Assembly (NCBI RefSeq): GCF_964355755.1 | Contig: NC_092670.1 | Location: forward strand, 41,217,795 to 41,281,794 | From: Antedon mediterranea | Taxonomy: Eukaryota > Echinodermata > Crinoidea > Comatulida > Antedonidae | DNA: 64,000 nt | Reading direction: 5' to 3' | In this document: one piece after another, positions 39,885-51,169 of the stretch | How the letters are laid out: every line of letters begins with the position of its first letter | Position numbering within the stretch: the first letter of the stretch is position 1 | Translations under genes and position numbers: made by a program | Notes under the pieces: model-generated | What the model saw: only the letters and a program-made list of their open reading frames with translations | What the model was told of the DNA's origin: nothing | The model's database searches: none

Positions 39885-42800
39885 ATGGAAACTATGTCAT
39901 GCACTGGACATACAGTCGGTAAGTATTGCATTGCATGAAATGTTAACATAATAATAAGAACAAACTTTCCTTGGAAGTAGTTTATACACTTTAAAAATTA
40001 TAGATGAGTTAGGGTACAGTAGGCCTACTATGCGTTTTTCCAAAAAAATCCATGGAACATTGTCTAAATCTTTATCACTATACAAATATTTGATTGCAGT
40101 TTGAACTACATACACACTACATAAAAACTTCATCACTTGACATAATGTCATCTTAAGTATACATGAGAAATGCAATATTTACGTGAACTTTGGTTGAACT
40201 TTAGTCTATTAATGTCTAATATGAAATCCAGACACACTGTTATCAGGTGTATTATGCAATTCATTTTAAGTCTAGACTTAACAATAAAATTGAGGAAGGA
40301 ACATTTTGAGTTGTCACTAGATTTTGAAATTTAAGTTTTGATTAATAAATCTTATGTATTCAGTCTTCCATATCATGTAGGTTCCTCAACAAGGAAAGTC
40401 AAATAAATATGGTTTGAACTTGTAAAGCTGTATTATCCCTTAATTATGGTAGCATATTGTAAAAACATATAATGCGACCTACCGCTGATAGTTTAAAAGA
40501 TCAGCTTGATCATGCAGAAAGAAGGTCATATTTTGGCTTTAAAACTTGCTGAAGGGTGATGTTGTCTTCAAAATGTTCTTCCTGTTTGTAAATTAAACAT
40601 AGTCTTGGGTGGTGTTTAACCTATGATGTTGGATTGATTTTAATCTGTAAGTTATTGTCAAATTGGTAGTTAAATACACCTGTACTTACTTCTTTAAGTT
40701 AGATTGTTTGTTGCTACTGTCTTCTTTAAGATTTAATTGTCTCTTGCTATAATTTATACTTTTTACTTTCTATAGCTATATAATTTCTTATTTAAGTTAC
40801 ATTGGCTGTTGCTATAATTTATTCTTTAGGCTAGATGTCCTTTACATATTAATGTTATCTTAAAATCATAACGTGTATACATTACCCTGCATTGTCCTTT
40901 AATAAATGAATCTATATTTATGTTTAACTCTTAATTACATTGTTAATTATCTTATGAGAGAAGCATAAGAAGCATTGAGAAAACCGAGAGGTTCTCGTGG
41001 TGGCAGAAATAAAAGTCGTAAGATTAAAGTCGTTATTGGTAATGGGCGTAGGCCTAGGCCTACCACCATGGCCGCCCTCAACAAAAGTGGCTCTTCTCGA
41101 AATAATCTGGTCACAATTAAACTACGTAGATCAAGAGTTTCTTGTCCGAGACTTTTCCTTGCTAATGCCCGCTCTGTTAAAAATAAGATTGATGAATTTG
41201 AAGCCACCACTTCCAAATTCAAAGTCGATATAGCTGTGTTAACAGAGACTTGGCTGAATGATGCTACTATTGATTTTGTGAATTGTTCCGGTTTTAAAAA
41301 GTTCACGAAGAATAGATGCAACAAGAGAGGTGGTGGTGTTGCTATTTTTGTTGGTGATGATTTTGCCTGTGAATCTTGCATTGCACATGGTAGCTGTAAT
41401 TTCGAATGCTTTTGGATAAAGACATCTATTCCAGGCAAGTCAAATCAAGGTAGTCACTTTTATATTGGAGCTATTTATTATCCTCCGTCTGCCGCTAATG
41501 CGGATTTGTTGATTGAGCACATTGTTGATACAATTGATAACATTCGTTCTATGGATTTCGCTGCTCCTATTGCTATTTTGGATGACTTTAATGACCTAGA
41601 TCTAGCTGAGCTGGAAGTGAATGTTGGACTGTCGCAAGTTGTTAACTTCGCTACACGAAAGGATGCCCTGTTGGACAAGATATTTTTGAGTCGTGCTGAT
41701 CTTTACCATCTTCCGCAACGCTTAGCGCCACTGGGTCGGAGTGACCATAATGCCATCCTATTGGAACCACTGATTGAATTACCTCAGCACAAGCGTCTAT
41801 CAGTGCGTTCTCAGCCATATCGTGACTCCTCTGTTTTGTCCTTTGGTCAATGGGTTACAACCCATGAGTGGAATGATGTGCTGAATATTGAGGACGTCAA
41901 TCGAAAAACCAAAATGTTCTCTTCAATTTTGAATGGTGCTTTTAACAAGATATTTCCTGTGCTGATTAGGAACAAGCGCACTGCTGACAAGCCCTGGATG
42001 TCCGACAAGATTCGAAGATTAATTGACTCTAGACAAAATTTGTTTCGTAGGTTTGGATGAGTGGCGTTCAATTCGCAACTTAGTCCAAGATTGTATTAGA
42101 AAGGCTAAAAACAAATATTATTGTAATTCCTTATTAAGTCTTAAACGTAACAACCCTGCCATGTGGCATAAAGGTATTAAACAACTATGTAATCTTAAGA
42201 CTAAAAATACTAATTTCACCTTGCCTGGGCTGTCCAAAGTTGAAACTGCCTCTGATGCCCATTTCTCTAGTGTTTGTAATGCCATCCCTCCTCTTAATTT
42301 AAACGATTTGCCTGCTTATCTCCCAGCCCCTGGGCCACCACCTTTAATATATGCTGGTCAGGTCCTAAAAGCCCTTTGTAATCTTAAGCCTAACAAAGCT
42401 GGCCATCCAGATGAACCTCCTATTAAACTATATAGAGATTTTGCTCCTGAACTTGCTGAACCTGTTGCGGATATCTTCAATCATGCATTGAAGGATGGTG
42501 TTTTCCCCGACCTTTGGAAAAGGGCTACTGCAGTTCCCATTCCTAAAACTGTGAATGCTAGTTCTGTCTCTGACCTTAGACCTATTTCCCTTACCTATGT
42601 TCTTGCCAGGGTATTTGAATCTTTTATTGTTAAGTGGATTCTTGAAGATATTAAGGGTAAATTAGATTCTCGTCAATTTGGTAGTAGGAAAAAGGCTTCC
42701 TCAACTCACTATCTTGTTAGTCTTATTGACTCTACACTCAAAGATGTTGAGAAGGGTAAATGTTATGTTAACCTATGTGCCACTGACTTTACTAAAGCTT

Positions 42801-45173
42801 TTGATCGTGTTGATCATAATGTTATTATTATAAAGTTGATTGAACTGGGTGTGAGGTCGTCCATAATTCCCATCGTCTGCAGCTTTCTCACTTCCCGTTC
42901 TCTCAACACCAAGTTTGCTGGGATTTTGTCATCTTCAAAGTCACTGACTTGTGGTGTCCCACAGGGGACATTGCTTGGCCCTGTACTTTTCCTAGTACTT
43001 ATTAACGATGCTTGTGTTGATTGCTGCAGACGATGGAAATATGTGGATGACCTCACCCTTGGGGAGGTCGTTCGCAAAGGTGATTTGCCTTCCATGCAAT
43101 CCCTGTTAGATGATCTGAGTGTTTGGTGTTCATCCAATAATAAGATACCCAAACCCTCCAAATGCCATATCTTGGTTGTCAATTTTCTTAAGGACAAGTC
43201 GGATGATATTATATCGCCTTCGTTTAGTCTGAGTGGTTCCATTTTACAAGTAGTTGATCACTTGACGCTTCTTGGTGTAATCATTCAAAATGACCTGAAA
43301 TGGGAACTTAACACAAATAATATTGTGTCTAGAGCTTCTAGACGTTTATTTTCCTTGTGCATTTTGAAGAAAGCAGGAATCTTAATTAATGATCTGTTGA
43401 CTGTTTATATGGCGTATAAACCTAGGAAAAATATTTTTAAATATTCTTAATTCTAGGTTAACACAATTTACAAATAGTAAAAAGTTAATTCATGAGGAAC
43501 AAGCAGGCTTTCGTAAGGGATATAGAACGACAGATAATATATTCATTTTAGATACCCTCATCTCTAAATACTTAGATAAAAAGCGGGGTAGGATTTTTGT
43601 TTGTTTTGTTGATCTTAAACGTGCCTTTGACTCTATAAATCATACACTTTTACTACATAAGTTGAAATGTATCGGTGTTTCAGGCAGAATGTCACACATA
43701 ATAAATTCCTTATACCAAAACTTATCTGCTCATGTTAAAATTGGCAACAAACTTAGTCCATCTTTTAATTGTTCGATTGGAGTACAACAAGGTTCTCCGT
43801 TGTCGTCTTTACTCTTTAATATTTACATTAATGATTTGAGTGGTATACTTAATCAGGTAAACGATTTCATTCAAATTGGAGATTGTCATATGAATCATCT
43901 TCTTTATGCAGATGACTTAGTGCTTGTTAGTGATACGGTGAAAGGTCTCCAAAAATTAATAAATAAACTTGAACTTTATTGTGATACTTGGAAACTTACT
44001 GTAAACACTACAAAATCCAAAATTATGGTTTTTAAAAATGGCCGCAATTTAAGGAACATTGAAAAATGGAAGTATAAAAATATTCAATTAAAAATTGTTA
44101 ATTCGTATAATTATCTTGGTGTTATTTTTAGTTCAAATGGTGCATGGAACAACTCAATGCAACATAATCAACAAAAAGCAAATCAAAGTTTATTCTCCTT
44201 AAAATCATTCATTTATCGTAACTTATCTTTTCTTCCAATTAATACATGGAACCATATCTTTGATGTGAAAATACTTCCTATTTTAACGTATGGAAGCGAA
44301 ATCTGGGGAATGTCAGATAGCACAAACATTATAGAAAAAACACATACTAAATTTTGTAGATATTTATTGCAAGTTGGAAAAAATGCACCAAATGCCGCTG
44401 TTACTTCTGAGTTAGGTAGATTACCACTTTCTGTGGATTGTTTAGTTACAGTTATAAGATTTTGGTTACACATTATTACTTTAGATCATGACAGATTCAT
44501 TTTTAAGTGTTATGAGTTTCAACTTAGAAAAGTTAACCGTAATGAGAATTGTTGGGCACAACAGGTCAAACACTTACTCTTTTCTACTGGTTTTGGTTAT
44601 ATATGGTTACAACAATATGTTAATAGTAAAGGTTTATTTTTGAGAGAATTTAAGTTGCGCTTATGTGATATTGAAAAACAAAAATGCATTCAAAAATTTA
44701 GTTTACATAATAAGTTAAGGCTCTTTTCTCTTTATAAAAAAGAAATATGTTTAAGTTATCACTTGACCAACATCATTAATTTTAAACAAAGAAGATTATT
44801 AACTAAGTTACGTTTAGGGATATTAGAGCTAGAAATTGAAAAGGGCAGATGGGAGGGTGTAGAAAGATATAAGAGAACGTGTAAATTATGTAAAAAGAAC
44901 ATTGTTGAGGATGAATATCATTGTATTTTGCAATGCACATTTTACAATGATTTAAGAAAAAGTTTTATTCCAAGATTTATTCGTGTTTTTCCTTCTATTA
45001 ATAAGCTTTGTTTATTACTTTCCAACACAAATTTTACTTATAATTTAGGAAAATACGTCTACTTTGCTTTTGAAAGAAGAAACCATTATCTTAAGTTATA
45101 GTTAATTTTTATTTGTTTGTATTAGGGCCAAAGGCCAATATACTTTGAACCAATAAATTCCCTGAAAAGGGGG

Positions 45174-45218
<45 letters not shown>

Positions 45219-48200
45219 GGCGTATATAAGACCTATTTTAGAATATGCTGCCCCTGTTTGGCATGGCGCTATCACTAAGGACATGTCCAAGTCTATTGAA
45301 AAGGTACAAAAGAGAGCATTGCGTATCATGCTAGGTTACAACTATTTGTGCTATGATCATGCATTGTCTGTTACTGGTTTACCTACTCTTGTTGAGAGAA
45401 GAAACAAACTTGTGTTGTCTTTCGGGGAAGGCTTATTAAAATCCGAGCTGTTTAGAGAAATACTTCCCCCTCTTCATAAGCCAGCTCGGTCTCTCAGAGT
45501 CAACCGCTTTCTAGAAGTACCTCATTGTAAAACCAGCAGACTTAGGTCGTCTCCAGTTCCCACCATGGTGGATATAATTAATAGGCACCACTAGCTCTTT
45601 TTTAGATATGTAATAAGTGAATGTTTTAAGGTTTTTTATTGATGTATGTTTTTAATTGTATGGTACGATATCTAATTTTATTAAGATGTTTCTATTTTTA
45701 TAGCAATTTTAACTAATTTTTAGTCATTTGTAATACATTTCATTTCAGTCCTTGACTGTCGTTTTGTAATATATTTTTATATACCGAATAAATAAAAAAA
45801 AAATAAATGTTTGGTGTTTTATGCTCTTTTATGTTCATACATTATATTGTCGTTTAATCACCACTCTGTTTACTATTCTTACCATTGAAACATAAAATTG
45901 TTGGTGTTTTATACCTCCTTGCTTGAGTGTTTAATATTCCACAGGGTCACTTGAGCTTGAGTGGGATTTCAATAGCTTAAAATGACATTTGATAGGCGAC
46001 AGTAGCCTGCAAAGTGGCTTATTTTGGTAGTTACAAAGCACTATGAAAGTAGATAGATAGTAACATTCCGTACTGTGTTTGATGACTGCAAATCATAAAT
46101 CGTAGCCTAATTTATATTAACATAATTGATATTTCATATGAATTTGTGGAAATAAAATTCTCCTTTATTTGATAGTCAACTTTAATTTTAAAAACAGATG
46201 ATATACTGTACAGTTAAGTTTATTTTGTAAAAAGTTGATATAAAATATGTTTAAATTTCATTGCAGAATCATCCAAAAGTTTGAAAGCAAGTAAATTTAA
46301 TGAGGAAGTGTACGAGAATTGTTTATCTTCAACAGTTCATGATTTAGAAGGCACAATTGATGAATCTCTTGAAGATGAACTCAATGATTTGATTAAGGAA
46401 TCTCAGAAGTGCTTGGAGTTTTATATAGATAATACTGACTTAACAACAAACACTTTAAATGTACCAAAAACAACATCTTGTTTATTAACTGAAGAATATA
46501 AAGCAGAGGATGCACAAGTCAGTACAAATATAAATGTTGTTGAATGCAATGAATTATTAGAAAACAACATTACCAGAAGTGGAATCAATGAATCAAATTC
46601 TGTTTTGACAGTTCGTAATTGTGAAAAAAGAAAGACAAAATTAGAAGAAGACCCTGGTGTTTTAAAATATTCTGATTTTAGATCTTCTGATCCAATCTTG
46701 CCAGATAGTTTAGAAAGTACTGACACAACTCCAAGGAATTCATTTGTGGGGAATACTACATCTGAATTAGAAGAAGACCCTGGTGTTTCAAAATATTCTG
46801 ATTTCAGATCTTCTGATCCAATCTTGCCAGATAGTTTAGAAAGTACTGACACAACTCCAAAGAATTCATTTGTGGGGAATACTACATCTGCATTAGAAGA
46901 AGACCCTGGTGTTTCAAAATATTCTGATTTTAGATCTTCTGATCCAATCTTGCCAGATAGTTTAGAAAGTACTGACACAACTCCAAGGAATTCATTTGTG
47001 GGGAATACTACATCTGAATTAGAAGAAGACCCTGGTGTTTTAAAATATTCAGATTTCAGATCTTCTGATCCAATCTTGCCAGATTGTTCAGAAAGTACTG
47101 ACACCACTCCTAGGAATTCATTTTCAGAAGATTCCTCATCTGGGTTAGAAGAAGGAGACAACATGAGGTGGAAAAAGAAAGGAGACCATCCAGAGTATTC
47201 AAAGGAGGAGTTCATGGAGGAATATTCTAGACAAACAAGCTCTAAGAATTCACAGAAAAAAGCTAGAAATCCAGCTAGAAAGGACTCTGTTCAAAATAAC
47301 AATGTATTTGAAGTTGAACAAACACAACAGGCCAGTGGCATGAACCAAAATACTACACAATTGAAACATTATCCTGACGCTTTAGAAAATAGAGAATTGA
47401 CTACAAATTCAAGTGACTTACAGCACCAAAAGGTACAAACAGGATTTGGCGGAGGAATTTTTATTGCACCACCAAAACCACCAAGAATTCAGTCTCAACT
47501 GAGTGAATCGTCAATAGAAAATGATATACAGTCAAATCCACCTAAAACAAACAGGAGTATGAGTTTACCAACACCACCACCAAAGCCCAGGAGGAGATCA
47601 GTAAAAGATGAAAAGGGCAATGAGGCAGAACATTTGGGATCAGCTACACAAGTAGATATAAATCAATCACAAATTACTATGAGATCAATGGGTCAGCAGA
47701 ATGGAAGTGACCTTGTTAGAAGGGATCATTCAGAAACAGACTACAGAACAGCAAACCATCAACTGTCTTGTGATGTGGGTGATTCACCAGTTGGAAACAA
47801 CAATGAAGATAAAATAGTCATACGCAATAAACAAACAGACAGTTGTCGTTCAGAAATCGTTAAAGAACATCGTAAACAGAGTTTGAAACAATTAGCAACA
47901 CCAGACTTTCCTGATGATGGTTATTTGAGAGATGACATTACCAATGATCAATATGAAGATTCTGATACTGATGATCAATACTTTGATGCTGAAATGCACT
48001 TTCGTGGTTGGACGTGGGTGTACATTGGTGATGATGATGAATTAAATGCTAAGTTGCAGAGTCAAGGTCATGGTAAGTTTTAAAATGTTATCATGCAGTA
48101 AAATATGGATACAATGCAATCAATTACTGTACAGTACAGTAGTACTAAAGTACCATACAGTATTTACTTATACATATGTTTTTTGTTATTATTGCTAGGG

Positions 48201-51059
48201 ATATATATAATAATTTTAAAGTATTATAATCTTTTGTATTGATCATTTTAATCCCTTTTAAACAGATTATAAGAATAATAAAGAAGAAGATGATGCGTTT
48301 AAAGATGATACAAGTTCTATCTCAACTACAGCCTCAGAAAAAGAGTTCAAAATACAAGTTAAAACAAGCATTGTACGAAAATGCTCTGAGATTGACTATC
48401 AAAGAGTGTCTATGTATGGTATGTAGAATATATGATAGTACAGCACAAGGTATTATTAATGTGTTAAAAGGTAATAATATTCATTTGTCTTCCAGCAAGG
48501 GAAAGAGATATATGTTTAAATAAGAAGAATGGTCTATTTGGTCTGCGTATTCAAAGAAGTCGCCCTGTTGTTGTGACTGAGGTTGATAAAGGTAATCATT
48601 GTTTTTTAAAGCCTAAGATATACTAAATGAACATTATTTGAAACTCATGGTACTGTATGGGTATTCAAAGAAGTCGCCCTGTTGTTGTGACTGAGGTTGA
48701 TAAAGGTAATCATTGTTTTCTAAAGCCTACAATATACTAAATGAACATTATTTGAAACTCATGGTACTGTATGGGGAATTTCCATTCTAATATTTGTGTG
48801 AAATCAAACTGAATGAATTTATTGTTTAATTATTACACAGGTGGTGCAGCTGAAGAAGCAGGAATTAAAGTTGGTGATGTAATTCTTAGTATTAATGGAA
48901 ATGATGTTAGCAGAGCACCGCATTCTGAGGTTGTTAAGCTTGCATCAAGTCAAAATGGTGAATAAGTAATTAGACCTCTTCTGGTATATAGCTTCCTTTT
49001 ATTTTGGACAACCACCATAAAAGTCTTCCATCAAAGTCTAACCCACACCAGAAACCTTAGATTACCTCCAAGTACTATTTTTGCCACAAGCCAACCCTTG
49101 AGATTCCAACACTCTGCAGAATTTGATTTAAACTCTAGAAATTAGATTAAAAAAAATTATGATTGTTATTTTTTAAATTTAATTTCATAATAGCATTTAT
49201 TATAAGATTTAAAATTAGTTTATATAATTTTATTTTTATAGAGAAGGATGAGTTAATGTTAGTAGTTGGCACAAATGTATGCAACAGTTTAAATGTTGCT
49301 TCAGATCAAGCAGTGATGTCGGGTTATATGTACAAGAGAGGTGACAGTGGAATAATGCAGTCCTGGAAGAGACGGTGGTTTGTTCTTAAACAAGACAACT
49401 GCTTGTACTATTACAAAACTCAACAGGTACAATTAGTACCACTTATTATTTACTATAAACATAAAATATGTTTCATTCATTCATCCATTTAATCTTTTAT
49501 TCAGAATCTCTGGTCCATAGAAAGTAAAATTACATATAAATTATTATTTTTTCTCTTTATTTTACTTTTTATGTATACTTTCTTTAGGATATAGATCCAC
49601 TAGGTGCAATTGTTCTTGCCAATTACACTGTTGCAAAAGCATTCAACATTGATAAACCATTTGCATTCAAGCTGAAGAAGTTTAAAGCTAAAACATATTA
49701 CTTTTACACTCAATCTAAAGAGGAATTCAACAGGTAAGACTAATTTATATTTGTACTATATGATTGTGTAAAGTGCTTACTACTACTGCTTATACATAGA
49801 CACAACCTAATGTGACAGAATACAAAAACATGAAAAGATTAATTAAGATTAATAAAATCAGATTTTAAATAGGCCATTTTGTAGTTTAAATAGATATCCA
49901 AAGATATAAAAAGACAAAACAAACCGCTAAATTCAACGGCAGCCAATTTGACTATTTTTTGTTTTAAATTTCAGTTTTTTCAGGCAAATATTTTTTTTTT
50001 TTTTTTTTCAATTTTTGGTCAAAGTGAATAACTATTATGGAACATATTGGCATTTTCAACAACAAAAATTGAAAAAAATTATTTTTTTCAGGGGGAAAAT
50101 ATATATTTAAATCATAAAATAAATATATTAAAATATTTGCTCTTTTTTCTTGTTTTTCATCTTCCATGACAATTATTACAAAATGGTTAAACTTGTTTTT
50201 TTTCTTTTTATTCAAAACAACTGTTTACAGATGGACTTCTGATATCACCGATGCTACACATCAAACTATAAATTCTAATATTTGGATGGGAATCAGTTCA
50301 CATAATGTTCAAATTTCAGCATTATCAATTAATAACCCTGAATGTACAGGATACTTAACAAAGCAAGGTGCACATCGTAAGAACTGGAAGCGTAGATTCT
50401 TTGTCCTCAAAGATGCATGCATGTATTATTATGAGAATAACAGTTCTCAAAAAGCTATTGGTAAGTCTCTCTCTTTCTTAATTGGTCTTTCCAATTTAGT
50501 TGTCTATATTAAATCTTTTAAATTAAATTTAATGTTTTTATTTCAGGTGTTGTTCATTTCCATGGTTACACAATCCAAGAAATTGGTACAAATAATAAGA
50601 AGTTTTTGTTTGACTTAATACCCCCTGAACTAGAGCTAAGAACATACCATTTCCAGGCAGACCATGAAACTGACCGAAAACGGTATGTTTTGCATGTGCT
50701 AGCTATTAACTCTGTTTCATACTTTATAATAAAAGAAAAATATTTTAATTTTTAACCCGAATGAATGTGAAAATATTTGTCGTGAGGTAATTTCCCGAAT
50801 GATCGTAAAATCAAAACGGTACTGGGTTTTGGTCTACTAGCGTTCCTGCTCCAAACTAGTCATCTCAGCTTTATCCCCATCCTATTTCAGTTCATTTTAA
50901 TATGATTTATATACATAATACACTACTACATACATAAAAGTACTAGTTTAAATGTGTCTTTGCAGATGGGTAGCAGCGTTGGCATTGTCAATAGGCAAGT
51001 GGATCAGAACAGATATCTGTAACTCAGATGATGAGGAAGATTGTGAGATGCTCATTTGA
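39885..51059 (+). CDS. PDZ and double PH domain adaptor protein
   Basis: Ten exons join in phase to 998 aa: 39885-39918, 46267-48072, 48266-48418, 48496-48591, 48841-48957, 49242-49426, 49588-49733, 50231-50460, 50547-50682, 50966-51059. Residues 1-610 are acidic and low-complexity, with four 42-residue repeats and two polyproline motifs (APPKPPRI, PTPPPKPRRRS) suited to SH3 binding. A PDZ domain (about 645-750) has the loop GLFGLRI and AGIKVGDVILSINGNDV. PH1 (about 765-860) has SGYMYKRG and WKRRWFVLK. PH2 (about 885-980) has GYLTKQGAHRKNWKRRFFVL and ends at RWVAAL. PH1 resembles that of CNK scaffolds, but no SAM or CRIC domain was seen. It is probably a membrane-recruited scaffold. I cannot name a vertebrate orthologue. 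Exon 1 is short (METMSCTGHTV) and rests on phase and splice signals. Confidence 0.85.
39919..40940. other. First part of intron 1 of the PDZ-PH gene
   Basis: AT-rich intron sequence without recognisable features up to the nested LINEs. Short imprecise repeats of ttgttgctataattta type occur near 40700-40830. Confidence 0.5.
40945..45800 (+). mobile_element. Non-LTR retrotransposon (outer LINE), endonuclease plus reverse transcriptase, split and frameshifted
   Basis: The frame 40975-42060 encodes an apurinic-type endonuclease: LFLANARSVKNKIDEFE, VLTETWLND, GAIYYPPS and LGRSDHNAI; the usual GDFN motif reads DDFN. A frameshift near 42055 moves to frame 42023-43450 with reverse transcriptase blocks (LDSRQFGSRKKASS, DFTKAFDRVDHN, CGVPQGTLLGPVLF, YVDD). 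The element is then cut at 43418 by another LINE and resumes at 45215 (AYIRPILEYAAPVWHGAI), ending with a stop at 45594 and an A-rich tail near 45790. It looks like a Jockey/CR1-group element, inactive through the frameshift and the insertion. It sits in the sense direction in the PDZ-PH intron. Confidence 0.92.
43407..45226 (+). mobile_element. Inner LINE inserted in the outer LINE, with target-site duplication and poly(A)
   Basis: The element occupies about 43419-45214. The 12-bp atatggcgtata flanks it at 43407-43418 and 45215-45226. It ends in about 40 A. It is 5'-truncated, starting within the reverse transcriptase, and open without a stop from about 43420 to 45101: EEQAGFRKGYRTTDN, FVDLKRAFDSINHTLL, GVQQGSPLSSLLFNIYIND and LLYADDLVL (catalytic YADD), then a C-terminal CKLCKKN...DEYHCILQC zinc-knuckle-like motif. 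The open frame, clean duplication and long poly(A) mark a young insertion. The clade was not assigned. Confidence 0.95.
45801..46266. other. End of intron 1 of the PDZ-PH gene
   Basis: AT-rich intron sequence up to the acceptor catttcattgcag at 46266. No features were recognised. Confidence 0.5.
46640..47144 (+). repeat. 126-bp x 4 in-frame coding repeat of the PDZ-PH gene
   Basis: Four tandem copies encode 42 residues each, starting LEEDPGVLKYSDFRSSDPIL and continuing PDSLESTDTTPRNSFVGNTT. Copies 1-3 are almost identical and copy 4 diverges at its end (PDCSESTDTTPRNSFSEDSS). The unit is rich in Ser/Thr-Pro and acidic residues, so it is probably disordered and phosphorylated. Confidence 0.95.
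48547..48772 (+). repeat. 114-bp x 2 duplication of the PDZ exon end plus donor
   Basis: The first copy is the end of exon 48496-48591 (RIQRSRPVVVTEVDK) with its donor; the second, starting at 48661, repeats the same coding end and donor inside the intron. Read-through of the first donor meets a TAA after about 13 codons, so the second donor (48705) is a decoy. Confidence 0.93.
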
Positions 51060-51169
51060 TGGATGCTTAGAATTAGTACACATTTATGCAATGTAAACAC
51101 TGTTACATCAAATTGTTACTTTTACCTTGTATGCTACTACATACCATATCTCATTTTTCACATCATATG
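51060..51169 (+). other. Start of the PDZ-PH 3'UTR
   Basis: The unique 110 bp after the stop contain diverged precursors of the satellite unit (taccttgtatgctac, catatgctatacaaatc), so the array grew out of the 3'UTR. Confidence 0.6.

Noticed and set aside
46421-47215. 264-codon minus-strand frame
   Set aside because: Antisense of the 42-residue repeats in the large PDZ-PH exon.
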